From assembly GCA_018269055.1 (NCBI GenBank), contig JAFDVI010000024.1, positions 186,001-250,000 on the forward strand: DNA of 64,000 nt, given 5' to 3'. Source of the stretch: Acidobacteriota bacterium (GTDB lineage: Bacteria; Acidobacteriota; Blastocatellia; RBC074). Numbering within the stretch: the first letter of the stretch is position 1; every line of letters begins with the position of its first letter. The notes beneath the pieces were generated by a model. That model had not been told where the DNA came from. It ran no database searches and saw only the letters and a program-made list of their open reading frames with translations. Shown here piece by piece: positions 1-8,709 of this stretch. A program made the position numbers and the translations under genes.

Positions 1-124
1 GATTGAATCTTTCACGTGAAGGCAGAATGCTTTTCCTGCTCTGGTCAGAGGCGTAAAATGCCACCGTTTCGCTCCCTTGATCCAACGACAATCAGGCGTG
101 GTTCAGCCTCCGGAGGTTTCTCTT

Positions 125-1627
125 ATGACCCGAATCTCTTATCTTCTTTGGCAAGCCGCGTTGGTGGCGGCGATGTTGTTGATGGGGGCGGTTTGTTCGC
201 TTTTCGCCGCAGCCCAATCGCTGGATCGGGCGCAGCAACTCAGCGAAATCATTGCTTTACAGAACCAACTCAGGACGGCGACTGATCCGGTTCAAATCGC
301 TACGCTGGAAGGTCAATTAAAAGTCAAAGAAACGGTTTTTCTCCAACCGGATGCGACGGATTTCACAACGAATGCGGCGTTTCTGGCGCAGCCGGACGCC
401 GGGCTGATTCGCATTCTGCCGCGCGAAAAATTTGACGGTGTGCTTTCGACCCGCGGCGGAGGCGCTTATTACTCATTCGTTCGGCTGGTGCATGAATACG
501 GGTTTGGGTCGGATTTGAGTCTGGAGCAAAACAATTTCAAAGTCGGATTTGCCGGAGCCGATTTCGGATTTCTGGTTTCGCTCGGCGCGACCGATTTGGG
601 TTCGGTCACGCTGGATCATCCGGCGGTAAAGTATTTGGCTTCGTTTACTGCTCCACTGGTTGAGGCCGAAGCTCGGCAACAGTACCAACGCAGCGGACAA
701 GGATTCACCGAAAACGGATTTTTTTATCGAAGTTATCAGCCGAAATCGCTCGACGCAGCTTACGCGTTACGTTCGGTTGATTACGACGATTCGGATGTTT
801 TGATTGTCTTTCGGTTCGTGCGCGAAGACACCGACGGCAGTTTGATTTTGCAGTGGAAATTGTTGCGACGATTTTCGACGCCGCAGCTTAATAGCGGCAG
901 CATCGCCAGTGTTTCGGCGGCCAGTTATCGGCGTGGAGCTTTCGCCCGCGATTCCATTGTCGCGCTGTTTGGCAATGACCTGACCACAACGACTGAAGTC
1001 GCAGGCAGTTTGCCGTTGCCGTTCACCCTGGCCGGAGTCCGAGTGTCTTTTTCACCCGCGAACTCCGGAGGCAAATACGTCTCTCTTTTTGCCGCAACTC
1101 CAGGACAGGCGAACTTCCTGATTCCTTCCGATGCGCCCAATGGTTGGGGATTCATCACGGTTTCGCGCGCAAACAACACCAGCTTTCGCGAATTGGTTCG
1201 CATCGCACCGGTTGCGCCCGGATTGTTCACGGCCAATTCCGACGGCAAAGGCGTTCCTGCCGCCGTCGCTTTGCGAATTGAACAGAACGGCACGCAAACA
1301 TATTCATCCGTCGCCCGGCTGGAAGGCGGGCAATACGTACCGGCTTCGATTGATTTGGGCGCACAATCACCAGGTTCGGTTTGGCCGAAAACATTTTTGC
1401 TGCTGTATGGAACAGGTATCCGCGGTTATGGCGACATTGCGAAAGTAAAAGTCACCATTGATGGTGTGGACGTTCCCGTGTATGCCGCCGCAGCGGTTCT
1501 GGGCTATGCAGGGTTGGATCAAGTCAATGCCGAAATTCCCCAAACTCTGGCCGGACGCGGGGAAGTGGATGTCGTGCTGACCGTGGATGGCCAAGTCGCA
1601 AATACTGTTCGTATCAATATCAAATGA
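125..1627 (+). CDS. Secreted protein with Solibacter-type C-terminal domain (TIGR03437-like)
   Basis: A 500-residue exported protein. The N-terminus is a signal peptide with a hydrophobic stretch at about residues 8-30. The middle (about 60-270) has no family I recognise. The last 220 residues, from SVSAASYRRGAFARDSIVAL onward, have the look of the TIGR03437 domain: a 'GQANFLIPSDAP' block, 'VAPGLFTANSDG', and a late 'GLDQVNAEIP' block. That domain is common in Acidobacteria, typically at the end of large secreted proteins, and its function is unknown. The start at 125 is preferred over an in-frame ATG at 77 because a GGAGG lies about 8 bases before it and the signal peptide then begins at once. 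The next gene overlaps or follows closely, suggesting co-transcription. Family assignment is confident; the role is unknown. Confidence 0.85.
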   Translation: MTRISYLLWQAALVAAMLLMGAVCSLFAAAQSLDRAQQLSEIIALQNQLRTATDPVQIATLEGQLKVKETVFLQPDATDFTTNAAFLAQPDAGLIRILPREKFDGVLSTRGGGAYYSFVRLVHEYGFGSDLSLEQNNFKVGFAGADFGFLVSLGATDLGSVTLDHPAVKYLASFTAPLVEAEARQQYQRSGQGFTENGFFYRSYQPKSLDAAYALRSVDYDDSDVLIVFRFVREDTDGSLILQWKLLRRFSTPQLNSGSIASVSAASYRRGAFARDSIVALFGNDLTTTTEVAGSLPLPFTLAGVRVSFSPANSGGKYVSLFAATPGQANFLIPSDAPNGWGFITVSRANNTSFRELVRIAPVAPGLFTANSDGKGVPAAVALRIEQNGTQTYSSVARLEGGQYVPASIDLGAQSPGSVWPKTFLLLYGTGIRGYGDIAKVKVTIDGVDVPVYAAAAVLGYAGLDQVNAEIPQTLAGRGEVDVVLTVDGQVANTVRINIK

Positions 1628-1644
1628 CAGGAAACCAAAACCTT

Positions 1645-2526
1645 ATGACCGACAGAAGAGAGTTTTTGAAAACCTCCGTAATGGGAGCCGCCGCAACGCT
1701 GCTGCCATCAACTTCGTTTGGCGCTGTTCAAACCAAATCGAGCAGCCAACTGAAAAAAGGCGTGTTGATCACCATGCTGCCGAAAACGATGAGCTATCTG
1801 GATCGTTTCAAACTGGCCGTGGACGTCGGGTTTGAAGGCATCGAAGCGCAAACCGTCACCGATCAAAAGGAAGCTGACGCCATCAAAGAGGCTTCGATGA
1901 AGGCGAACATTCCGATTCATTCGGTGATGAACATGGCGCATTGGCAGCATCCGCTTTCCAGTCCGAATCCGGACGACGTGAAAAAAAGCCTGGAAGGAAT
2001 GGAAACGTCGCTGCGCAACGCGAAGCTATGGGGCGCGGAAACGGTGCTGTTGGTTCCAGCCGTGGTCAGACCTGACACGACGATTCCGCAAGCCTGGCAA
2101 CGTTCCCAACCACAAATCAAAAAACTGCTCCCGCTGGCAAAAGAGCTTGGTGTCGTCATCGCCATTGAAGAGGTTTGGAACAAGTTTCTGCTGACGCCTT
2201 ACGATCACGCCAAATACGTGGACGAATTCAAAAGCCCCTGGGTCAAAGCGTACTTCGACGTTGGCAACATCGTGATGTACGGCTATCCGCAGGAATGGAT
2301 TCGCGCGCTCGGCAAACGCATCGCTAAATTCCACCTGAAAGATTTCGACACTCGAACGCGCAACTTCGTCGCGTTGCGCGAAGGCAGCATTGATTGGAAA
2401 GAAGTCCGCAAAGCGATTGGCGAAATCGGTTATAGCGGATATCTAACCGTCGAACTCAATGGCGGCGATGAAGCGTATCTGCGCGAAGTTTCAAAGCGCG
2501 TGGATAAGATTTTTGCAGGTGAATAA
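1645..2526 (+). CDS. Tat-exported sugar-phosphate isomerase/epimerase-like TIM barrel protein
   Basis: A 293-residue protein of the xylose isomerase-like TIM barrel superfamily (AP_endonuc_2 type; hydroxypyruvate isomerase and IolE/IolI relatives). It starts with a twin-arginine signal (RREFLK at residues 4-9, then a short hydrophobic segment ending SFGA), so it is probably exported folded. Superfamily signs are 'GFEGIEAQTV' after strand 1, 'VIAIEEVWNK' with a likely metal-binding Glu, 'AYFDVGNIVMYG' and 'KFHLKDFD', with metal-ligand Asp and His, and 'YLTVELNGG' near the end. The Tat motif favours ATG 1645; an alternative ATG at 1624 overlaps the upstream stop as ATGA. The substrate is not evident. 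Exported members of this family are frequent in Acidobacteria and Planctomycetes. Confidence 0.85.
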   Translation: MTDRREFLKTSVMGAAATLLPSTSFGAVQTKSSSQLKKGVLITMLPKTMSYLDRFKLAVDVGFEGIEAQTVTDQKEADAIKEASMKANIPIHSVMNMAHWQHPLSSPNPDDVKKSLEGMETSLRNAKLWGAETVLLVPAVVRPDTTIPQAWQRSQPQIKKLLPLAKELGVVIAIEEVWNKFLLTPYDHAKYVDEFKSPWVKAYFDVGNIVMYGYPQEWIRALGKRIAKFHLKDFDTRTRNFVALREGSIDWKEVRKAIGEIGYSGYLTVELNGGDEAYLREVSKRVDKIFAGE

Positions 2527-2550
2527 TCTGCCGAGTCTGTGGCTTAAAAG

Positions 2551-2593
2551 AAAAACGCGCTCGCGAAAATTTGCTTTCCGCGAGCGCGTTTTT
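2551..2593. terminator. Bidirectional intrinsic terminator
   Basis: A perfect 15-bp stem (2551-2565 pairs with 2579-2593) encloses a 13-base loop. Five A on the left and five T on the right let it work as a U-tract hairpin on both strands. It sits between two convergent genes ending at 2526 (+) and 2615 (-), exactly where a shared terminator is expected. Confidence 0.85.
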
Positions 2594-2614
2594 CTTGTCT
2601 TTCCCTTGCACCAG

Positions 2615-3136
2615 TTACTTCAATAACTGATCCAGCGTTTTGGCAATTTCGGAATATCCTTCGTTTTGTTCCGTTCCAAAACCAATGTGTTTTAGCACCA
2701 CTTTGCCGTTGCTGATGATGACAACCGCCGGAAGCCCGTCCAGCCCCAGAGCTTTGTAAGCCTGCTGATCCGGATCGCGCAAAACGGTCAACCGCACGTT
2801 GTTTTTTTGGATAAACGCATTCAGATCGGCATCGGTTGCGCTGGTTCGCGTGCCGGGTTTGTCGCTGTTGACGCTAACCCAGAAAAACTGCACTCCACGG
2901 GGAGTGTACCGATCCGCCTGTTTTTGCAGCGCGGGTAATTCTTTAGCGGTGAGCGGAACCCAGGTCCCGCCAAACGATAGCACCACGGCTTTTCCTTTCA
3001 AATCTGCCAAATTTAGTGTGCGTCCGTCCGTCGAGCGCAAACTGATTTGCGGAACCTGCTGGGCCAAAGCTGTTATTGAAATCACCGCCAAAACCATTAC
3101 GGCGCAAATAAAACTTCTCTTCATTCGTTTCGACAT
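2615..3136 (-). CDS. TlpA/AhpC-like thioredoxin-fold protein lacking active-site cysteines
   Basis: A 173-residue exported protein with the thioredoxin/redoxin fold. A hydrophobic signal segment (about residues 5-22) is followed by the peroxiredoxin/TlpA opening 'VPQISLRSTDGRTLNLADLKGKAVVLSFGGTW'-like block (split here, about 25-56), 'FFWVSVNSDKPGTR' and the cis-proline-like 'DGLPAVVIISNGKVV'. In TlpA proteins the Trp is followed by CxxC. Here it reads W-V-P-L-T, and the only cysteine is in the signal peptide, so it should have no disulfide chemistry. ATG 3136 is chosen because AGGAGG precedes it at good spacing. The gene is monocistronic, converging on the terminator at 2551-2593. A chaperone-like or binding role is possible but unproven. 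Confidence 0.8.
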   Translation of the reverse strand: MSKRMKRSFICAVMVLAVISITALAQQVPQISLRSTDGRTLNLADLKGKAVVLSFGGTWVPLTAKELPALQKQADRYTPRGVQFFWVSVNSDKPGTRTSATDADLNAFIQKNNVRLTVLRDPDQQAYKALGLDGLPAVVIISNGKVVLKHIGFGTEQNEGYSEIAKTLDQLLK

Positions 3137-3294
3137 TTTTCCTCCTGTGTCTGAACGGCATTTCTTTTTCAAGTTGCCGCTCGACATTGTCGGCGTTTAG
3201 ATGCGGAATCACCAGCTGGGTTGTTGTTGGGTTGTTTCCAATTGCCATTAACGGAAGATCATTTTTGGCAGGAATTTTTCGATAAAAAAGGAAT

Positions 3295-3328
3295 TCGAGC
3301 CGGTGAATGCCCAAACTCACCGGCTCGA
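3295..3328. terminator. Hairpin in the tlpA-like / uvrB intergenic region
   Basis: A 12-bp perfect inverted repeat (3295-3306 and 3317-3328) with a 10-base loop. A run of six A to its left becomes a U-tract on the minus strand, offset by a few bases, so minus-strand termination is the likelier use. The rest of the 3137-3632 gap presumably holds the divergent promoters of the tlpA-like gene and uvrB. I could not assign -35/-10 boxes with confidence. Confidence 0.55.
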
Positions 3329-3632
3329 TCGTGGCTGAGTAAAAATGTGCGGCGGAAAATACCCTTTTGGCTTTTGGACGCTGCTGCACCAAATTTGCGG
3401 TTACCCATTTTTTTATGGCTGACGACTGAGGAACCGCAACTTTTCAAGGCTTTCGGAAACGTTCGGCTGATCGTGCCGGGACACGGAAACGATCAACTTT
3501 CGGCTTCGTCTTGCCCCCTCCACTCACATAAGCGTAAAAAGTGAGTGAAAGCTCGAACGTCGGCAAAACTTTTTTGAAAAATTACCTGGCAAGGACTCTT
3601 TTGCCAGTTAGCTGTAACTGTAGAAAGGACTT

Positions 3633-5621
3633 ATGGACTTCAAGCTCGTTTCCGATTACCAACCGCAAGGCGATCAGCCCGAAGCAATCGAAGCATTGGT
3701 TAGAGGACTGGCCGATGGAGAAAAGCACCAAGTGTTGCTGGGCATCACGGGCAGCGGCAAAACGTTTACCATCGCCGAAGTGGTGGCTCGCGTAAATCGC
3801 CCCACGCTGGTGATGGCGCACAACAAAACGCTGGCCGCGCAGCTTTACCAGGAATTCAAAACTTTTTTCCCGGAAAATGCCGTCGAGTATTTCGTCAGCT
3901 ACTACGATTATTACCAGCCGGAAGCATATGTGGCGGCAACCGACACGTACATTGAAAAAGAATCCACCGTGAACGATGAAATTGACCGGTTGCGATTGTC
4001 GGCAACGCGCAGTCTGTTCGAGCGGCGCGATGTCATCATCGTCGCTTCGGTTTCGGCGATTTATGGCATCGGCGACCCAAACGCTTATTACGGAATGGTG
4101 ATGTTTGTCGAACCGGGGCAGCGCATTACGCGCAACGCCATCGTCAAACGGCTGGTGGAATTGCTGTATGAACGCAACGACATTGAATTCGGTCGCGGCA
4201 GCTTCCGCGTGCGCGGCGATGTGATTGACATTTACCCCAGCTACCAGGATCAAGCGTATCGAATTGAATTGTTCGGCGACGAAATTGACTCGATTTCGAC
4301 GATTGATCCGTTGCTCGGCGAAGTCATTAAAAAGCACGACAGCCGCTTGCCGATTTACCCCAGAACCCATTACGCCACCACCGAAGCCACGATCAAACGT
4401 GCGGTGAAAACCATCCGGGCCGAATTGGAAGAATGGGAACCCCAGTTGATCGCCCAGAACAAATTGATCGAAGCGCAGCGGCTGCGCCAACGCGTTATGT
4501 ACGACCTGGAAATGTTCAACGAGCTTGGTTTTTGCCGAGGCGTCGAAAACTATTCGCGGCATTTGACTGGTCGAGCCGTCGGCGAACCGCCGCCGACGCT
4601 TTACGATTATCTGCCTGAAGATACGCTGGTTGTAATTGATGAAAGCCATCAATCCATTCCGCAAATCCGCGCGATGTATACCGGCGACCGATCTCGCAAG
4701 ATGAACCTGGTCGAATATGGCTTCCGCTTGCCGTCGGCGCTCGACAATCGCCCGCTGCAGTTTGAAGAGTGGGAACGCCGCGTCGGCCAGGTGATTTATG
4801 TGTCGGCGACGCCGGGGCCTTATGAACTGACGAAATCCAGCGGCACATTTGTTGAACAGATCATTCGCCCGACAGGATTGCTTGATCCCGAAGTTGAAGT
4901 TCGTCCTGTACGCGGCCAAATTGATGATTTGCTCGACGAAGTCCGTAAGCGCGCGGAACGCGGGGAACGCGTTTTGGTAACAACGCTGACCAAAAAAATG
5001 GCCGAAGACCTGACAGATTATTACGGCGATTTGGGCGTCAAAGTCCGATACATGCACTCCGAAGTCGAAACGCTGGAACGCATCAAGATTCTGCGCGATT
5101 TGCGCAAAGGCGAATTTGACGTGCTGGTTGGCATCAACCTGCTGCGCGAAGGTTTGGATTTGCCGGAAGTTTCTCTGGTAGCCATTTTAGACGCCGACAA
5201 GGAAGGTTTTCTGCGCAGCGAATCTTCGCTGATTCAAACCATCGGTCGCGCCGCGCGAAACGCCAACGGCAAGGCGATTCTGTACGCTGACAAGATGACC
5301 GATTCAATGCGCCGGGCGATTGACGAAACCAACCGTCGCCGCGCAAAGCAAAAGGTCTTCAACGAGGCTCACGGCATCACGCCGCAATCCATCATCAAAC
5401 CGATTGAAGCGACGCTGGTCACAGCGTATGAAGCTGATTATTTCAAAGTCCCGGTCAACTTGGCGGAGTTTGATGAGTACGGTCCGGAAAAACTGGCTGA
5501 AACCATCGTGCGATTAAATGTCGAAATGCGGGAAGCCGCCGGAAAATTCGAGTTCGAGCGCGCAGCGGAATTGCGCGATAAGATCAAGTATTTGAAGGAG
5601 CGGGAACTTGCAGTAACCTGA
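3633..5621 (+). CDS. uvrB: Excinuclease ABC subunit B (UvrB)
   Basis: The DNA-damage-verifying helicase of nucleotide excision repair; UvrA loads it and it then recruits UvrC. The 662-residue length is usual for the family. Seen in order: Walker A GITGSGKT (about residues 37-44); the beta-hairpin signature '[15 protein letters not shown]' (about 87-101); the DEAD-like box '[12 protein letters not shown]' (about 330-341); helicase motif V/VI residues '[19 protein letters not shown]' and 'QTIGRAARN'; and a C-terminal UVR domain '[18 protein letters not shown]' for UvrC contact. AGAAAGGA lies upstream of the ATG. It is a single-gene unit on ordinary chromosome, and it marks the last core gene before the island junction just downstream. 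Confidence 0.98.
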   Translation: MDFKLVSDYQPQGDQPEAIEALVRGLADGEKHQVLLGITGSGKTFTIAEVVARVNRPTLVMAHNKTLAAQLYQEFKTFFPENAVEYFVSYYDYYQPEAYVAATDTYIEKESTVNDEIDRLRLSATRSLFERRDVIIVASVSAIYGIGDPNAYYGMVMFVEPGQRITRNAIVKRLVELLYERNDIEFGRGSFRVRGDVIDIYPSYQDQAYRIELFGDEIDSISTIDPLLGEVIKKHDSRLPIYPRTHYATTEATIKRAVKTIRAELEEWEPQLIAQNKLIEAQRLRQRVMYDLEMFNELGFCRGVENYSRHLTGRAVGEPPPTLYDYLPEDTLVVIDESHQSIPQIRAMYTGDRSRKMNLVEYGFRLPSALDNRPLQFEEWERRVGQVIYVSATPGPYELTKSSGTFVEQIIRPTGLLDPEVEVRPVRGQIDDLLDEVRKRAERGERVLVTTLTKKMAEDLTDYYGDLGVKVRYMHSEVETLERIKILRDLRKGEFDVLVGINLLREGLDLPEVSLVAILDADKEGFLRSESSLIQTIGRAARNANGKAILYADKMTDSMRRAIDETNRRRAKQKVFNEAHGITPQSIIKPIEATLVTAYEADYFKVPVNLAEFDEYGPEKLAETIVRLNVEMREAAGKFEFERAAELRDKIKYLKERELAVT

Positions 5622-5629
5622 AAGAAAAA

Positions 5630-5647
5630 CCGAGGCATCCACCTCGG
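5630..5647 (+). terminator. Weak hairpin after uvrB
   Basis: Six GC-rich base pairs (5630-5635 with 5642-5647) around a 6-base loop, starting 9 bases after the uvrB stop. There is no clean U-tract, only CTAAATCTTTG, so it may be a weak terminator or a processing end. Confidence 0.4.
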
Positions 5648-5664
5648 CTAAATCTTTGATTTGC

Positions 5665-5712
<48 letters not shown>

Positions 5713-5927
5713 CGGTCGAGAGGTTTGGCGTCAAGTGACATTTAACGACATCTACCAACATTTTCAACGAGTTGCAGCCACCAATCACTGCGTCAGTAGC
5801 CGCCAAAATAGGCCGATTTCCATGAAGGATTGTCACAAGATTGTCACAAAATATTTCACACGGATTCAATGTGGATGAATTGGGGGAAAAATCTAGGCAA
5901 AACCTTTGCAACATCAGGCACGCCTTC

Positions 5928-5970
5928 TTGGGGTGCAAGAGGCCGTGGGTTCGAATGCCGCCGTCCCGAC
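5928..5970 (+). tRNA. Degenerate 3' half of tRNA-Pro(GGG)-like sequence
   Basis: The segment reads TTGGGGT (anticodon loop, GGG) followed by GCAAG, AGGCC, a T-arm-like GTGGG-TTCGAAT-GCCGC with a mismatch, and CGTCCCGA as the 3' acceptor strand. No 5' half with CGGGACG is found upstream. It is therefore a pseudo-tRNA fragment, plausibly a second or older integration scar. Downstream (6000-6050) is a doubled TTGGGGACT motif. No integrase gene or fragment is visible in 5712-6110. Confidence 0.5.
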
Positions 5971-6110
5971 TTTTAGATTCAATCACTTACGGACGCCATT
6001 AGAGAGTCCGTTCTGTTTTGGGGACTCATTTGGGGACTTTATAGAATTTGCCTCTATGCTCTCATCAGCTAGTTAAAGATGTCCATGATCAAGTACTGCC
6101 GAATTTTAAA

Positions 6111-6692
6111 CTAAAGTTTTGAGTCCAATGTCCTTACAAGAAAGCCCTGATAGTGGCTCAACTCAGGCTCGATCCAGACAGCAGCCTGATCCCAAACGAT
6201 CCATTTTATAAGCCAGACAACAGCGTGTCCCATGTAGTTCACAACGGTATCACGATCCCAAAGCCACACATTCTCCCACGGAGCATACGGACAGATAGAT
6301 CCATCACCAAACAGACGCCGTATTTTGTGGGGCGGCATCGCTGGGCTTCGCACAAACACTTTCGGATGCCGCTTGCCGCCGCTATACCCGACCTCAAGAT
6401 CAAAGATGACAAATGGATCGCCCACGCTATCAAGCCAATCATGACGCGTATGCTCGTAAGAACAGTTAGGATGATGACATATCTCGCCACCTGCTTGAAC
6501 CCAGACCGGGCGCTCGTAGTGGATGTCGTCGAGCAACTCCGCCAGTCGCCCCGTTGACTGAATCGGCTGAACACGCCCTTGCCAAATTGCTTCTATCCCC
6601 TGCTCTGCCGCTGATAGCGACAAAGAGAAGTTTGGGGAAAAATCTCGCATCGCCTGAACGCTGACATCCAGGCGCAGAGAGCCACCAATCAT
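6111..6692 (-). CDS. CBASS E2-like ubiquitin-conjugating-fold protein (type II-short)
   Basis: A 193-residue protein resembling the E2-like partner of CD-NTases in short type II CBASS anti-phage systems. In those systems the E2 cysteine links the C-terminus of the cyclase to target molecules and so activates it. Seen here: 'HPKVFVRSPAMPPHKIRR', then 'FGDGSICPYAPWENVW' with the candidate catalytic Cys, then 'MGHAVVWLIKWIVWDQ', corresponding to the family's PW-x-WLYYYE-W helix, and a final 'EPELSH'. The start at ATG 6692 follows GGAG and lies 2 bases after the stop of the cyclase remnant. A longer reading upstream to 6794 would overlap that remnant. The E2 gene looks intact, but its cyclase partner is destroyed, so the system is probably dead. 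The family call rests on my reading of motifs. Confidence 0.65.
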   Translation of the reverse strand: MIGGSLRLDVSVQAMRDFSPNFSLSLSAAEQGIEAIWQGRVQPIQSTGRLAELLDDIHYERPVWVQAGGEICHHPNCSYEHTRHDWLDSVGDPFVIFDLEVGYSGGKRHPKVFVRSPAMPPHKIRRLFGDGSICPYAPWENVWLWDRDTVVNYMGHAVVWLIKWIVWDQAAVWIEPELSHYQGFLVRTLDSKL

Positions 6693-6694
6693 CC

Positions 6695-6934
6695 TTATTT
6701 TTCTCCGAATGAAGCACGAGGGCGCACTGTGAAACCTGGTGCGATCAAGGGCGAGCCTGTCTTTGCCGGCACTGGCCCAAAGACCTGCTCCCAATCACCC
6801 TTCTCAATCATCTACATCATTTGCGCCGACATCGTCGTAAGTTCAAGCCTGATAATCGCATTGAATAATTCGGAAAGATCATTGCCAGTGGGATTCGCTG
6901 GGTCTTCGACCTTGATCCCCTCGACGTCAGAGCG
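6695..6934 (-). pseudogene. CD-NTase (CBASS cyclase) C-terminal remnant with in-frame TAG
   Basis: The C-terminal part of a nucleotidyltransferase of the OAS/CD-NTase kind. The reading shows 'VEGIKVEDPANPTGNDLSEL', the family's IEDPxNPxxN motif, then a helix-rich stretch ending 'GDWEQVFG' and 'VRPRASFGEK'. A TAG stop at 6812-6814 interrupts the frame, and the same frame then runs on to a TAA at 6695-6697, just before the E2 gene. The N-terminal part, with the GS and DxD catalytic motifs, is missing, replaced at about 6935 by an ISL3 transposase fragment that reads in phase into it. The gene order cyclase then E2 matches type II-short CBASS. Non-functional by all visible signs. Confidence 0.65.
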
Positions 6935-7398
6935 CTCCACCCCGAGCGCTCGCACCTTCATCTCACAGGACCGTCTTGTTGCGGCGCCACGCACACGACG
7001 CAGTATTGAGTCTGCTCCAGTCTGCATGCCGAGCGTTGTCGATGTCTTGGCCCCTGGCCTTCCACCGAGCGCAAAACCGATCGAGGAGAGGGCCTCATTG
7101 AGTCTATCAGTGCGGTGTGCATAACGAATGACGACTTCGGGCAGTAGTTTGCAGAAGATGCGCCGCGGACATTCAGAGTTGCGGCAAAAGAATACCAGCA
7201 GCAGGAGCCGCACGGGGATGCTCTCCCAAGGCAGATCAGCGACGGTGCGTTTATATCTACTGTGGACTTTGCGTGTAGCCGCCTGACAGGACAAGTGACT
7301 ATTCTCTGCGCGCTGCTGACAAAAAGGGTAATGGCATCGGACATCTGAATAATCTTCTCTAGCTTGAGAATTTGTGCGCCAGCCAGTAGAGTCTTCAT
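6935..7398 (-). pseudogene. ISL3-family transposase, N-terminal fragment (frameshifted)
   Basis: The fragment carries the ISL3 N-terminal zinc-binding region: 'VHSRYKRTVADLPWESIPVR', then 'FFCRNSECPRRIF' and 'RYAHRTDRLNEALSSIG', and ends in 'VRALGVE' just before the DDE domain would begin. The first roughly 30 residues (from about 7398, 'AGAQILKLEKIIQM') are in another frame, so there is at least one frameshift near 7300. It is cut at 6935, where the CD-NTase remnant begins. A C-terminal ISL3 piece of opposite orientation lies at 13241-13493; the two may be parts of one element separated by rearrangement, or two copies. Confidence 0.7.
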
Positions 7399-7558
7399 CT
7401 CACCAGCTTACAGCAACTTACACCCGCTTCACCAAACTTGCGTCAGAGCCGATCCCGCGAAATCACTGTTCATCTTCGCCGTAATACGCAGAAATACTTA
7501 ATAGACCGTAAATTTAGTTTTATTGCATTTTATCTTCAGGTAATTCACCCTGAAGAGC

Positions 7559-8687
7559 ATGAAAAAAGAACACCTCAAACTGAGCAAAGCCGATCGTGAA
7601 ACTTTAACCTCGTTGCTTGCTAAAGGGAGCTTAAAAGCAAGAGCATTTAAGCGCGTCACCGGGCTGCTTGAACTGGATCGTGGCAAGACGCTCAAAGAAG
7701 TCGCCGAAACCTTAAGTGTCGATTACAACGCTATCGCCAGGTGGCGTGACAGCTATAACCGAGACGGCATCGAATGCTTGAATGACAAACCGCGCTCCGG
7801 TCGTCCGATTGTGATTGATGGCCAACAACGCGCCAAAGTCACGGCACTGGCCTGCAGCGATGCACCAGAAGGACATGCCCGCTGGAGTCTGCGCTTGCTG
7901 GCCGAGAAGGTCGTCGAGTTAGGACATTGCGATTCTCTCTCGCACACCCAAGTCGGCAACATTCTAAAAAAACGTAGTCAAGCCCCATCTCAACCAAACG
8001 TGGTGTATCGGGCAACTAGACGCCGCGTTCCTGGCGCGAATGGAGCAACTGTTAGCCCTTTACGCTTTGCCCTATGACCCGCATACCCGGTCATTTGCTT
8101 CGATGAGCGCCCCTGCTTCCTGATCGGCGATGTGGTGGCGCCGCTTGCGGTGCGCAGCGAGAAGGTTCGCAAATAGCATTATGCCTACGAAAAACTTGGC
8201 TCCTGCGCGTTGCTCCCCCGCCATTGAGCCATTGACTGGAGCGCGCCTGGCAATGGTCAAACCGCAACGCACCAAGAAGGAATACACCGAATTTTGCCAG
8301 GCCTTGGCGGCACGCTATCCGGAGGCGAAAAAGATTCGCATGGTGCAAGACAATCTCAACACACACAACGCGAGTTCGTTCTACGAAAACTTGCCGGCCG
8401 ATGAAGCCTTCACGCTGGCCGAGCGCTTCGAGTTCCATTACACGCCGAAGTCGGCGAGTTGGCTCAACCTGATTGAGATCGAATTTTCGGCAGTCGCGCG
8501 TCAGTGTTTATCCCGGCGGATTCCGACGATCGAAAGCCTAGAGAAAGAGGTCTTGGCGATTATCAAAGAACGCACCGAAAAGCGAATCAAGATCAGTTGG
8601 CAATTCTCGATTGAGGTTGCCAGAAACAAGATGAATCGGCATTACGAACGTGTTTTCGCCGCCAATTCACAATTTAAGAAGATTTAG
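7559..8687 (+). pseudogene. IS630-family transposase, degraded copy
   Basis: A DDE transposase related to IS630/Tc1. The first frame (7559-8077) gives an HTH region ('LKEVAETLSVDYNAIARWRD', 'NDKPRSGRP'). After an A7 run at about 7970 the sequence continues in the -1 frame, and a second shift lies near 8090-8130. The last frame holds 'KIRMVQDNLNTHNASSFYEN' (DNLNTH catalytic block) and 'YTPKSASWLNLIEIEFS' (final Glu). The A7 site is shared with the intact-looking copy at 33577-34694, so that shift may be programmed, but the second shift and the poor middle region mark this copy as decayed. I found no convincing terminal inverted repeats. TACTTAAT occurs at both 7495-7502 and 8697-8704. Confidence 0.75.
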
Positions 8688-8709
8688 TTTCCAAAGTACT
8701 TAATCATCG

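Noticed and set aside
3582-5057. Long open frame (491 codons) on the minus strand
   Set aside because: It lies wholly antisense to uvrB, has low-complexity Arg/Phe/Val composition and no ribosome site; it is a shadow of the GC-rich codons of uvrB.
6153-6557. 134-codon plus-strand frame opposite the E2-like gene
   Set aside because: Antisense to a gene with recognisable E2 motifs; no independent support.
7490-8705. Terminal inverted repeats for the decayed IS630 copy
   Set aside because: Only weak matches were found; TACTTAAT direct repeats at both sides may be chance, so no element borders were given.
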